From Proteobacteria bacterium UBA6522 (GTDB lineage: Bacteria; Pseudomonadota; Gammaproteobacteria; Steroidobacterales; Rariloculaceae), in the NCBI GenBank assembly GCA_002434915.1, contig DJLG01000183.1, positions 1 to 17,214 on the forward strand: a stretch of DNA of 17,214 nt, written 5' to 3'. Every line of letters starts with the position of its first letter. Position 1 is the stretch's first letter. Shown here one piece after another: positions 7,638 to 14,237 of this stretch. A program made the translations under genes and the position numbers. The notes beneath the pieces were generated by a model. It was not told where the DNA came from. It ran no database searches and worked only from the letters and a program-made list of their open reading frames with translations.

Positions 7638-7666
7638 TTAATAAATGTAATAGTATCACATGTCAT
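7638..7666 (-). promoter_or_regulatory. Predicted promoter of the HbpS/GlcG-like gene with a Zur-like operator in its spacer
   Basis: On the minus strand the -35 is ATGACA (7666-7661) and the -10 is TATTAA (7643-7638), with a 17-base spacer. The spacer is filled by a 17-base imperfect palindrome at 7645-7661, ATGTAATAGTATCACAT, with seven of eight arm pairs matching around a central G. It resembles the gammaproteobacterial Zur box (core TGTTATANTATAACA). From memory it is especially close to the E. coli znu operator. Binding here would block RNA polymerase. Confidence 0.45.
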
Positions 7667-7721
7667 TCTATCTTAGATTATTTCTGTCTTACGTTTAATA
7701 AAAGATAGTGAGCGGACCACA

Positions 7722-7753
7722 TTTACAGCGCTTCGTTAGCGTAATATCATTAC
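7722..7753 (+). promoter_or_regulatory. Predicted promoter of the zur-type gene with an overlapping operator-like palindrome
   Basis: The -35 is TTTACA (7722-7727) and the -10 is TATCAT (7745-7750), each five of six to consensus, with an ideal 17-base spacer. The palindrome GTAATATCATTAC (7741-7753, perfect five-base arms) covers the -10. It lies 24 bases before the ATG at 7778. The layout is what autorepression by a Fur-family protein would need. Confidence 0.5.
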
Positions 7754-7777
7754 ATTTTATTTAATCGGCGAGCAGCT

Positions 7778-8269
7778 ATGGCAGCTACCCGGGTCATCAG
7801 TGACTTTTCCTCGAAAAAACACAATCACAAAAGTTGTGTAAAAAGCGCTGTTAAAAAAGCTGAATCCATCTGTATCGATCGAGGTATGCGTCTAACACGA
7901 CTTCGCCGAAAAATTCTTGAGCTCGTTTGGTCTCGTCATGGGCCTCTTGGCGCCTATGATATTTTGCAGTTGATGAACAAAGAAGAAGGGAAGGTTTTGC
8001 CGAATACCGTTTATCGAGGCCTGGACTTCTTGATTGAAGCGGGGCTGATTCATCGATTGGACAGTATGAATGCCTTTATGGGATGTGCAGACCCTGTGAG
8101 CAGGCATTCAGGGCAATTTCTGATCTGTCGTAGTTGCGAGTCTGCTGCCGAAATTCATGATGCTGGCATTGAGCAAACTTTGGGTAGAGACGCTAAGCGA
8201 GTCGGGTTTTCCGTGGAGCAACAAACCATCGAGGTTCTTGGGCTCTGTCCGTCTTGTTCTTCAGACTAA
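7778..8269 (+). CDS. zur: Fur-family transcriptional repressor, Zur type (zinc uptake regulator)
   Basis: This 163-residue DNA-binding protein resembles E. coli Zur along its length. The winged helix covers about residues 30-95, with LTRLRRKILELVW, the AYDILQLM helix and the recognition segment LPNTVYRGLDFLIEAGLIHRLDS. The structural zinc site is C117-C120 with C157-C160. The regulatory ligands of E. coli Zur (H77, C88, H96, E111) have counterparts here at H92, C103, H110 and E125 by motif spacing, which favours Zur over Fur, PerR or Mur. With zinc bound it should repress zinc-uptake genes. No znuABC lies in this window. The ribosome site is weak, but the ATG sits in a sensible place after the predicted promoter. 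The gene is transcribed away from the HbpS/GlcG-like gene. Confidence 0.88.
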   Translation: MAATRVISDFSSKKHNHKSCVKSAVKKAESICIDRGMRLTRLRRKILELVWSRHGPLGAYDILQLMNKEEGKVLPNTVYRGLDFLIEAGLIHRLDSMNAFMGCADPVSRHSGQFLICRSCESAAEIHDAGIEQTLGRDAKRVGFSVEQQTIEVLGLCPSCSSD

Positions 8270-8353
8270 TTTGTTGCCCTCGCCATGGCAGGTCTCATGA
8301 CTTTGCTAGCGGAAAATCATACTCATTGCAGCGATAAAGAAGGTTGTTTTTAT

Positions 8354-8430
8354 TGGTCGGGGCGAGAGGTTTCGAACCTACGGCCTCTGTCTCCTGAAGA
8401 CGGTAATCTACCAGGCTGAGCTACAGCCTA
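8354..8430 (-). pseudogene. Degenerate tRNA, proline-type (anticodon loop now CAG)
   Basis: Read on the minus strand this is 77 bases of tRNA layout: TA at 8-9, GCTC, a D-loop AGCCTGGTA, a T-loop TTCGAAA, and an encoded 3' GACCA. Every stem is damaged. The acceptor has two mismatches and two G-T pairs, the D-stem has one mismatch and one G-T pair, the anticodon stem has C28 against A42, and the T-stem has T50 against C64. The terminal CCGACCA and the D-loop resemble tRNA-Pro. The loop TTCAGGA gives anticodon CAG (Leu), one transition away from CGG (Pro), yet the long variable arm of tRNA-Leu is absent. A relic of a tRNA-Pro(CGG) copy is the best reading; activity is unlikely. Confidence 0.6.
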
Positions 8431-8499
8431 AATTTCATGGAAAATCTTATGGTTAGTTTTATATTAAGGAGATTCGGATTCAGGAATAGGTGGATTGTG

Positions 8500-9135
8500 T
8501 TAATCAGTGTTTAAAAGGCGTGCTGCGATATCACCAGGACCGGGTGCGAGATGCCCCGACTCGTTTAGCGATTCTTCAAGACGTAAACCCCAGACCGATA
8601 TGTTTTTATCAGTTGTACTGAGTTTTTGAAGTCCAGACTTTGAAGCTAGGAGCGTTAAAACATGAATATCATTAATTCCGAATTCTTGAAGACGTGAGAC
8701 TGAAGCACAGATTGTATCGCCAGTAGCGATAATGGGGTCAAGCAATAGAACCGAACTACCTTTTATGTTTTTTGGTAGTCGAAAGAAATACTCAACAGTA
8801 CTATCTAGATCACGATCACGATAGATGCCAATATGCCCTATACGGGCCAAGGGTAAGGCATCAGTAACACCATTTATCATTCCATTACCAGCTCTCAAAA
8901 TAGAGACTATTATGGGGTAGTTAGCCAGACTTGGTATTATGTCAGTTCCGTTTGGAGTTATGATTTCTTTGTCTTGTGTTGCCCAATCTCGCAAAGCTTC
9001 ATAAGCCAGCGCATAACTGATTTCGTTCATTAGACGACGAAAGTTAGGACTCTCTGTACGCGAATCCATCATTAAGGAAAGCTTTTCCAGGAGTAACGGA
9101 TGACTTATAACGTGGTGATTTTTTTGTTTGCTCAT
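8500..9135 (-). CDS. upp: Uracil phosphoribosyltransferase (URC6/urg2 role)
   Basis: UPRT joins uracil to PRPP to give UMP and diphosphate. The 211-residue length is normal. Visible signatures are SILRAGNGM (residues 78-86), the HIGIYRDRD flap, the PRPP loop LLLDPIIATGDT (130-141, where E. coli Upp has DPMLATGGS), and the uracil-binding tail APGPGDIAARLLNT near 197-210. The gene is last in a three-gene operon, two bases after the URC4-like gene. In fungi the URC route uses a UPRT of this kind together with URC1 and URC4, so this copy probably serves uracil breakdown more than plain salvage. Whether the genome has a second upp elsewhere cannot be seen. A degenerate tRNA lies downstream on the same strand. 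Confidence 0.95.
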   Translation of the reverse strand: MSKQKNHHVISHPLLLEKLSLMMDSRTESPNFRRLMNEISYALAYEALRDWATQDKEIITPNGTDIIPSLANYPIIVSILRAGNGMINGVTDALPLARIGHIGIYRDRDLDSTVEYFFRLPKNIKGSSVLLLDPIIATGDTICASVSRLQEFGINDIHVLTLLASKSGLQKLSTTDKNISVWGLRLEESLNESGHLAPGPGDIAARLLNTD

Positions 9136-9137
9136 AT

Positions 9138-10328
9138 TTAAAATACCGTACCATCAGTGTTTATGTTTAAAGGAGACTCACCCAATGGACTGCGTTCATA
9201 TGCCAGTTTTCGTCCTACATGCCATGTGCCGCCTTCGAGTACTCTTGGCAGTGATAGTTCTTGACCTAGGATATTTGAAATATGGTCTGAAATTTGATCT
9301 AGCAGGTAAACAGTAAGGGCACGCCACTCAACTACAGTCCTACTATCTATAGCATAGTTGGGTTTTATAAATTCACTTTTTAATTTTAGTACCCCGGTGT
9401 CTATAAATAGACCACCATTTCTATATTCTGCTAGACCAGTTAGTTTTTCAATATCAGAAACAGCATAACCGCTTCGAAGGAATGTCTCTGCGATTGAATA
9501 AGTCAACCATTGGGATAGCTTGTGAAAAGGGACAATTATTTTGTTTTTGTTCTTTGGGTGAGAATATTGCCACGCATCGCCAAGATTTATGCCTGAAATA
9601 ATTATACGTTGAGGCCACATTCGACCAAACAGGCGCAAGATAGTCGAAAGTATTTGGGTTGCACTTATTTTATTTGTCGAGTTGGTTATAAGATGGTCGG
9701 CAAGATCTCCTAGTCGAGCAGAAGGAAACACTTTGGGTTCAAGTAGAATTAACTTTCCAAGCTTTTGTAATAAAAGTAGACGATTATTCAATCCCACTAG
9801 TGGGTTTTTTTCAGAAGATTGCATATGGTCGGTGAAGTTAACAAGGTCTAACTTTGATAATGCCTTACCATCAGTACGAAATGGTTGTGAGGGATCATCA
9901 GAAAAAAAACCTGATAAAAACATCTCAAGCGATGCTATTCCGAGACCCTCAGATCGGGATAAAACTGCTCCTGAATTAGTCTTAAAGTGCCAGTTAGGTC
10001 CAGCTCCTGCATCAAGTAATACAGATGGGATGATAAGGTCGAGACCCATTCGGGCTAGGTCAAGACTAGAATAATCTTTAGTCGCATTATTAAGCTTTTG
10101 CAGGCTGTTATTATTTTCAACTTCAAAATGTCTCCAACGGGAGTGAAGCGGGATTTCGTTAGTTGGATATTTTTGACGAATGGATTCTGCAACGAGCTCA
10201 CTGGTCATCTCAAGACGAGATTCATCAAGTATAAAAACCCCATCACCGCAACGTGTTAAATCCCTGATCTGCATGGCGCAGTCACGAATTGATTGAGGAC
10301 GCATCAGATAATCTAAAGATTCATTCAT
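9138..10328 (-). CDS. urc4: DUF1688 protein, URC4/urg3-like uracil catabolism factor
   Basis: This 396-residue protein is recognised as DUF1688, the family of Lachancea kluyveri URC4 and fission-yeast urg3. Typical segments are LMRPQSIRDCAMQI at the start, SRWRHFEV (residues ~63-70), DYSSLDLARMGLDLIIPSVL followed by LLDAGAGPNWHF, RSEGLGIASLEMFLSGFF, and toward the C-terminus a LTGLAEYRNGGLFIDTGVL block and RVLEGGTWHVGRKLA. URC4 is genetically required for growth on uracil as nitrogen source in yeast. Its reaction is not settled to my knowledge, so none is assigned. No signal peptide or membrane segment is seen. It lies 10 bases after the URC1-like gene and two bases before upp, a tight translational arrangement. 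Confidence 0.88.
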   Translation of the reverse strand: MNESLDYLMRPQSIRDCAMQIRDLTRCGDGVFILDESRLEMTSELVAESIRQKYPTNEIPLHSRWRHFEVENNNSLQKLNNATKDYSSLDLARMGLDLIIPSVLLDAGAGPNWHFKTNSGAVLSRSEGLGIASLEMFLSGFFSDDPSQPFRTDGKALSKLDLVNFTDHMQSSEKNPLVGLNNRLLLLQKLGKLILLEPKVFPSARLGDLADHLITNSTNKISATQILSTILRLFGRMWPQRIIISGINLGDAWQYSHPKNKNKIIVPFHKLSQWLTYSIAETFLRSGYAVSDIEKLTGLAEYRNGGLFIDTGVLKLKSEFIKPNYAIDSRTVVEWRALTVYLLDQISDHISNILGQELSLPRVLEGGTWHVGRKLAYERSPLGESPLNINTDGTVF

Positions 10329-10338
10329 GCGAAAATGG

Positions 10339-11598
10339 TCACGTCAAATCGCGGCCTTTAACTGATTTTAGAGATTCCAAGTCTGGTGTTTTTTCATCAG
10401 AGAAATACCCAGCAGCCTTCTTTGCTTCCATTTCTACAAGTGCGTCGGCTGGAATTAACTCATCTGGAATTTGGATCCGATTTATTACTGAAATACCTGA
10501 CGATGTTATCGCGTCATATTTCATATTACTCATTGAGTGAAGATTATCTATTTTAGTGATGCCAAAATAGTTTAAAACATCAGGCATGAATTCCTGAAAC
10601 CGTGCATCTTGAACTCCAGCAACACATTCAGTTCTATGAAAGTATGTTGCTGCACTATCTCCATCAGGTTGGCGTTTCCTTGCATTGTAGACAAGGAATT
10701 TTGTTACCTCCCCAAGTGCACGTCCTTCTTTGCGAAAGTAGACAACGATCCCAACTCCATCACGCTGTGCAGTTCTAACTGCATCTTCAATACCAAAGGC
10801 AAGATAGGGCCTGCAAGTGCATATGTCAGAGCCAAAAACATCTGAACCATTGCATTCATCATGAACTCGACAGGTTAATTCTTTATTAGGGTTGGCTAGA
10901 TCAGCAATATCACCGAATACGTAGGCTGTTGAGCTACCAATTGGTGGAAGCCATACCTTAAGGTCGGGGCGAGTTACAAGTTCTGGGTACATTCCCCCTG
11001 TTTCGCTGAATAGTTTTTTTCTGAGCGTGCTTTCTTTAATTTTGAAACGATGTGAAATCGATGGTAAGTGCCAGACCGGGTCAATCGCAATTTTAGTGAC
11101 TCGAACATCTTTGTTTTCAGTAATAATTTTTCCATCAACTGAAAGTCGTTCAGCTTCAATAGCCATATGGATTTCTGGCAGAGTCAGGTGTGCTTGGGTA
11201 ATTGCAATAGTCGGTTGTATGCTAATGCCTTGGTCGAGATAGTTACGGAAGACCATATTTACATGAGCTCCCCAGGGGTCTAATGAGACAATACGTTCTT
11301 TCTCAAACCAAGATGGCTGAGGTTCCACTGTGACAACAGGTTCTGTGTTATCTAGATCAGGACGATGGTCACTTGGAAAATGACCTGAGGCTATCGAGAG
11401 AGCACGATAAACTGTATAGCTACCACCATGAGTTCCAATTACATTCCGATCTGCTTTGTTAGAAATTGTTCCAATAATTGGACCCCTTTCTAGGGGTTCT
11501 CGCTTTCCCCAGTTTATGGATATTGCAGGTTCGGATTGTTTGCTGTGAGAGCTTAAAACAACATGCGTACTGTTATCTAATGAATCTTGCAAAATCAT
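10339..11598 (-). CDS. urc1: GTP cyclohydrolase II-like protein URC1/urg1 (uracil catabolism)
   Basis: This 419-residue protein is first in the URC operon. The C-terminal ~200 residues follow the RibA fold: the zinc triad C249, C260 and C262 in ECNGSDVFGSDICTC (CX10CXC), FRKEGRALGE at 288-297, and D331/R333. An N-terminal extension of about 190 residues, absent from RibA, is typical of URC1 proteins. The LLTNNP-type segment near the end of RibA is replaced by LHSMSNMKYDA, so true GTP cyclohydrolase activity for riboflavin is doubtful. In yeast, URC1 is needed to degrade uracil through its nucleotide, probably acting on a uridine compound by ring-opening chemistry like that on GTP; the substrate here is inferred. 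The ATG is preceded by a modest AAGG site. The gap to the upstream peroxidase gene is 96 bases. Confidence 0.9.
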   Translation of the reverse strand: MILQDSLDNSTHVVLSSHSKQSEPAISINWGKREPLERGPIIGTISNKADRNVIGTHGGSYTVYRALSIASGHFPSDHRPDLDNTEPVVTVEPQPSWFEKERIVSLDPWGAHVNMVFRNYLDQGISIQPTIAITQAHLTLPEIHMAIEAERLSVDGKIITENKDVRVTKIAIDPVWHLPSISHRFKIKESTLRKKLFSETGGMYPELVTRPDLKVWLPPIGSSTAYVFGDIADLANPNKELTCRVHDECNGSDVFGSDICTCRPYLAFGIEDAVRTAQRDGVGIVVYFRKEGRALGEVTKFLVYNARKRQPDGDSAATYFHRTECVAGVQDARFQEFMPDVLNYFGITKIDNLHSMSNMKYDAITSSGISVINRIQIPDELIPADALVEMEAKKAAGYFSDEKTPDLESLKSVKGRDLT

Positions 11599-11674
11599 AA
11601 TAGTCTACTTGCCTTTTATTCTATTAAAGATTGCCTGTAGAAGATGCCGCAGGCTACCAGAATTAATGTCTAGT

Positions 11675-11691
11675 AACCACCAAAAGCGGTT
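11675..11691 (-). terminator. Weak hairpin just after the di-heme peroxidase gene
   Basis: On the minus strand AACCGC pairs with GTGGTT (one G-T pair) around a five-base loop, starting three bases after the peroxidase stop codon. No U-run follows. It may slow or process the transcript before the URC operon, but it is not a convincing intrinsic terminator. Confidence 0.25.
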
Positions 11692-11694
11692 AAT

Positions 11695-13026
11695 TTAAAG
11701 AGAATTTTTAGGGTTTGTTGTGGGTGATATAAGCCAGTTTTGGTGGGTCGATAAAGGTGCTTCTAATGTTTTAAGAAATGCTAGTAAGTCGCGGCGTTCA
11801 AAAAGTGACAAATTAAGAGGTTCTGCTTCATTGTGGCCAATCATTGAAAGGGGTGCGAGATTATAGTGTTCTATTACTTCAGCTAAAGTCTCGATCTGGC
11901 CGCTATGCATGTATGGAGCAGAAGATTTTATATTGCGTAGTGATGGTGTGCGAATTGCTCCAAGTAACTCAGGCATATTATATCGAGCATACTGAAGTTC
12001 TTCACAATTTTGATTTAGATCATCGCTATAAACCCCCATGCAATTAAAAATATCCGTTTTTACTATACGTATACCGTCTATACGACCTTTATCTGGAGTA
12101 TCTGTTGGGGAGGAAATAACCCCTGTATTATGAAATTCATTATTAGTGAAAAGCGGGCCATTATGACAGTCTATACAGCTAGCTTTACTAATGAATAGTC
12201 GTAGCCCGCGAATTTCTGAATTACTAAAAGATTGTTCCTGGATTTTTAAATTATTTTCTGACACCGCTTTTACATAAGAATCAAACCTTGAAGGTCCTGG
12301 TACTAATAAACGCTCATAGGCTGCGATTGCTTTACCTGTATTGACAAAAATTTCAGTAATAAGCTCTCGGTCTTGCTCAGACATTGATTGCCACGCAGTC
12401 CCAAGTTTCCCTGGTAGTGGAGCAGCTTTTGCTGGATAACGCTCTGGATTAGAAAGATCAGGTAAAGGGCCAAACACTGATTCGTAGGTGGATCGATAGT
12501 ACGAATCATTAGTTAATAGTTTTGCAATTTGGACACGGTTACTAGCGTGCTCATTTGGATCTTCCAATGGTGATAGAGCCTGGGACCATAAGCTATCTTT
12601 TCTGCCATTTGAGTAAAGCCAAGGACTATATGCAGAGCCAACGATACTTCGTGTATTAAGTCTTGAAGAACCAATGCCCATGCCCTTGGTTTTTTTATCT
12701 GTAAAAAAATTATCTGGTTGATGACATGTTGCACAAGATACTTTGCCATTTGCACTTAGCCGAGTGTCGAAAAATAAACTATGACCAAGTTTTGCAGCTA
12801 GTGGGTTTTCTGATATGGAATTGGATAGATCTTTTGGTACAAGAGGTAAACTATCTATATGGAGTGTTTCTATTATTTTTATCTCATCGGCTGTCCATGG
12901 ATAAGGAGGCTTGTTGCCAGCATAAAACCAAAGGCAAAAACCCAGTATTAGCAATACTAGTAAAACATTAATTAATTTTTTTTTCGTTAGCACTGTCTTA
13001 TTCAAAGTTCCAAAGGTATGACACAT
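11695..13026 (-). CDS. Membrane-anchored di-heme cytochrome c peroxidase (CcpA/MauG family)
   Basis: The 443-residue protein has a single N-terminal hydrophobic segment (residues ~19-36), which anchors or exports it. It then has the two c-type haem sites expected for the family: CATCH at 98-102 and CIDCH at 284-288. Other family features are LGHSLFFDTRLS before haem 1, SPWLYSNGRKDSLWSQALSPLEDPNEH, and the C-terminal TPSLRNIKSSAPYMHSGQIETL. Members either reduce H2O2 with cytochrome electrons or, like MauG, modify proteins; which applies cannot be told. The start is uncertain: ATG 13026 overlaps the upstream gene by 25 bases, while GTG at 12993 would avoid the overlap and still keep the whole membrane segment. 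It is last of three coupled genes. Confidence 0.9.
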   Translation of the reverse strand: MCHTFGTLNKTVLTKKKLINVLLVLLILGFCLWFYAGNKPPYPWTADEIKIIETLHIDSLPLVPKDLSNSISENPLAAKLGHSLFFDTRLSANGKVSCATCHQPDNFFTDKKTKGMGIGSSRLNTRSIVGSAYSPWLYSNGRKDSLWSQALSPLEDPNEHASNRVQIAKLLTNDSYYRSTYESVFGPLPDLSNPERYPAKAAPLPGKLGTAWQSMSEQDRELITEIFVNTGKAIAAYERLLVPGPSRFDSYVKAVSENNLKIQEQSFSNSEIRGLRLFISKASCIDCHNGPLFTNNEFHNTGVISSPTDTPDKGRIDGIRIVKTDIFNCMGVYSDDLNQNCEELQYARYNMPELLGAIRTPSLRNIKSSAPYMHSGQIETLAEVIEHYNLAPLSMIGHNEAEPLNLSLFERRDLLAFLKTLEAPLSTHQNWLISPTTNPKNSL

Positions 13027-13406
13027 AAATTGTGAGTATCATCAATGATTATAGTAGCCGTTATTTCCCAGACACCGCTCATATGGAATCTTATACCTTC
13101 TATACGATAGTCTCCGGAACCAAGCTCTGCGGTCATCCGTGGGCTTGTTGGCAAACCGTGATCATGTTCTGGCATGCCACCCTCGAGTGTGATGGCTGCG
13201 CCTTCCACTGGTATGCCAGTTAGCGTTTCAATATGTATGGTCCAACTGTGCATGCGATTAATTTCAATAGGATCAAGTTCGCTCACAAAACTAAGTTTAT
13301 AGGCACAGGTGTTGGTTATTGACGCTTGATCCTGTGAGTGAACAAGCCCAACAGTGAATAACAGACTGATATTTATTAATGTTCTAATTGCTTTAAAGAT
13401 TTCCAT
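13002..13406 (-). CDS. Exported YtkA/FixH-like domain protein
   Basis: This 134-residue protein has a signal peptide (hydrophobic region LINISLLFTVGLV, cleavage probably near residue 24) and one small beta-sandwich domain. The core signature GGMPEHDHGLPTSPRMT (residues 77-92), then GDYRIEGIRFHMSGVWEI (98-115), is characteristic of YtkA/FixH-like proteins. H81, H83, H108 and M109 are candidate metal ligands. C34 and C128 could form a disulfide linking the two ends. Similar domains often sit beside haem-copper or copper-handling genes, but the function is not established. GGAAAG before ATG 13406 supports the start. The gene overlaps the upstream gene by 31 bases and the downstream peroxidase by up to 25, which indicates translational coupling. 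Confidence 0.7.
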   Translation of the reverse strand: MEIFKAIRTLINISLLFTVGLVHSQDQASITNTCAYKLSFVSELDPIEINRMHSWTIHIETLTGIPVEGAAITLEGGMPEHDHGLPTSPRMTAELGSGDYRIEGIRFHMSGVWEITATIIIDDTHNLCVIPLEL

Positions 13407-14014
13407 TTATCTTTCCAACGCGTTAACTGTCCAGTAGTGAATAGATAATAAATTTGCAAAAAGGTAATTAGTGCTACAAATAAGGGTAGATAGCCAAAAC
13501 CAGAAAAACCAACCTCGAAAGGGAACATTGCAGTGTAAGTTTTATTTAGTTCTGGATGTGTTGCAGTCACAATACCTATAAACCAGCCAGGCTCTTCAAA
13601 TTGATGTATGGCAGTGAAAATATCTGGGTCTAGTTTTGGTGGTTGATAGAAAACAGTGACTGAGTCGAGGTTTTTAATCTCCTCAACATTTTCCATTTTC
13701 GCATAACGGCCAAGCTCTGTAACGTCTTTGATTATACGAAACTCAATAGGAGTCTGACTGAGGCTGCTATGTTCGTATTCCATTACAAACACTGTTTCAT
13801 CTGCTTCGGGGATATCCTCACAAAATTCTTGATGTTGCCGGGCCTTGGGTTGATATATTCTGAAATGCGCTGAGAAAATCTCAATTTTAATTACACAAAT
13901 ATCTTCCTCAAGTACAACACCTCCATGAGCATAGATTTTAGAAGGAACAGTAATCATCCAGCACAAGGCAAAACAGAAAAAAAGGTTCCTGTATTTGAGG
14001 TCGGAGTAAAGCAT
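13376..14014 (-). CDS. Exported protein of unknown family with a C-terminal membrane anchor
   Basis: I do not recognise this 212-residue protein. It has an N-terminal signal sequence (LFFCFALCWMITVPS) with likely cleavage at IYA|HGG, so the mature protein would start with His30. An extracytoplasmic domain follows to about residue 170, containing IFSAHFRIYQPKARQ, two cysteines (C40 and C65) that could pair, and an EFRIIKDVTELGRYA strand-rich segment. A single membrane helix lies at ~173-192, with a basic tail (RWKDKWKSLK) that should lie in the cytoplasm. A mature N-terminal histidine occurs in copper proteins such as CopC and in LPMOs, but no CopC match can be shown. It is the first gene of the trio with the YtkA-like protein and the peroxidase. 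GGGG lies directly against the ATG, closer than usual. Confidence 0.75.
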   Translation of the reverse strand: MLYSDLKYRNLFFCFALCWMITVPSKIYAHGGVVLEEDICVIKIEIFSAHFRIYQPKARQHQEFCEDIPEADETVFVMEYEHSSLSQTPIEFRIIKDVTELGRYAKMENVEEIKNLDSVTVFYQPPKLDPDIFTAIHQFEEPGWFIGIVTATHPELNKTYTAMFPFEVGFSGFGYLPLFVALITFLQIYYLFTTGQLTRWKDKWKSLKQLEH

Positions 14015-14072
14015 CCCCTAAATTATAGCGACCTTAAATTATCATTCATTAATAACCCATATTGATATCTAA

Positions 14073-14234
14073 TTAATTTTGAAGGTTGCTTATAAAAGAT
14101 AAATTTTCTTTGATATTTAGGGCATGCTTAACGATATTTACAGCAGTTCTAGATTTATTGGTTGCCTTATACACAAGCTTATAAATAATCAGTTCAGCTA
14201 TTTCTTCATTGCCAACAAAACCGAGTGAAACCAA
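14073..14234 (-). other. Open in-frame stretch after the PQQ dehydrogenase stop (possible 53-codon small ORF)
   Basis: In the same frame as the PQQ dehydrogenase, after its TGA and one alanine codon, the frame stays open for 53 codons from a TTG at 14234 to a TAA at 14073-14075. The translation has a balanced composition (LVSLGFVGNEEIAELIIYK and so on). No ribosome site or family is recognised. The remaining 14015-14072 shows nothing. Chance is the likeliest explanation in this AT-rich gap. Confidence 0.15.
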
Positions 14235-14237
14235 GGC

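Noticed and set aside
7242..7676. Plus-strand open frame of 144 codons opposite the HbpS/GlcG-like gene
   Set aside because: It is antisense to a recognised family member with a signal peptide and runs through the predicted divergent promoter.
8354..8430. Functional tRNA-Leu(CAG)
   Set aside because: The long variable arm of tRNA-Leu is absent and all four stems contain mismatches, so it is annotated as a degenerate proline-type tRNA.
9128..9316. Plus-strand open frame across the upp/urc4 junction
   Set aside because: It is antisense to two recognised genes and has no family resemblance.
9682..10074. Plus-strand open frame of 130 codons opposite the URC4-like gene
   Set aside because: It lies wholly antisense to a well-supported gene, has a low-complexity Ser/Arg-rich product and no ribosome site.
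10339..11598. Riboflavin biosynthesis gene ribA
   Set aside because: The long N-terminal extension, the altered nucleotide segment and the URC4/upp neighbours point to URC1, not to the riboflavin enzyme.
11633..11655. Hairpin GCCTG/CAGGC upstream of the URC operon as an operator or attenuator
   Set aside because: It has only five pairs around a 12-base loop, with no T-run or supporting second site; too weak to list.
12303..12755. Extra minus-strand frames inside the di-heme peroxidase gene
   Set aside because: They are alternate-frame shadows; the peroxidase frame itself is uninterrupted and carries both haem motifs.
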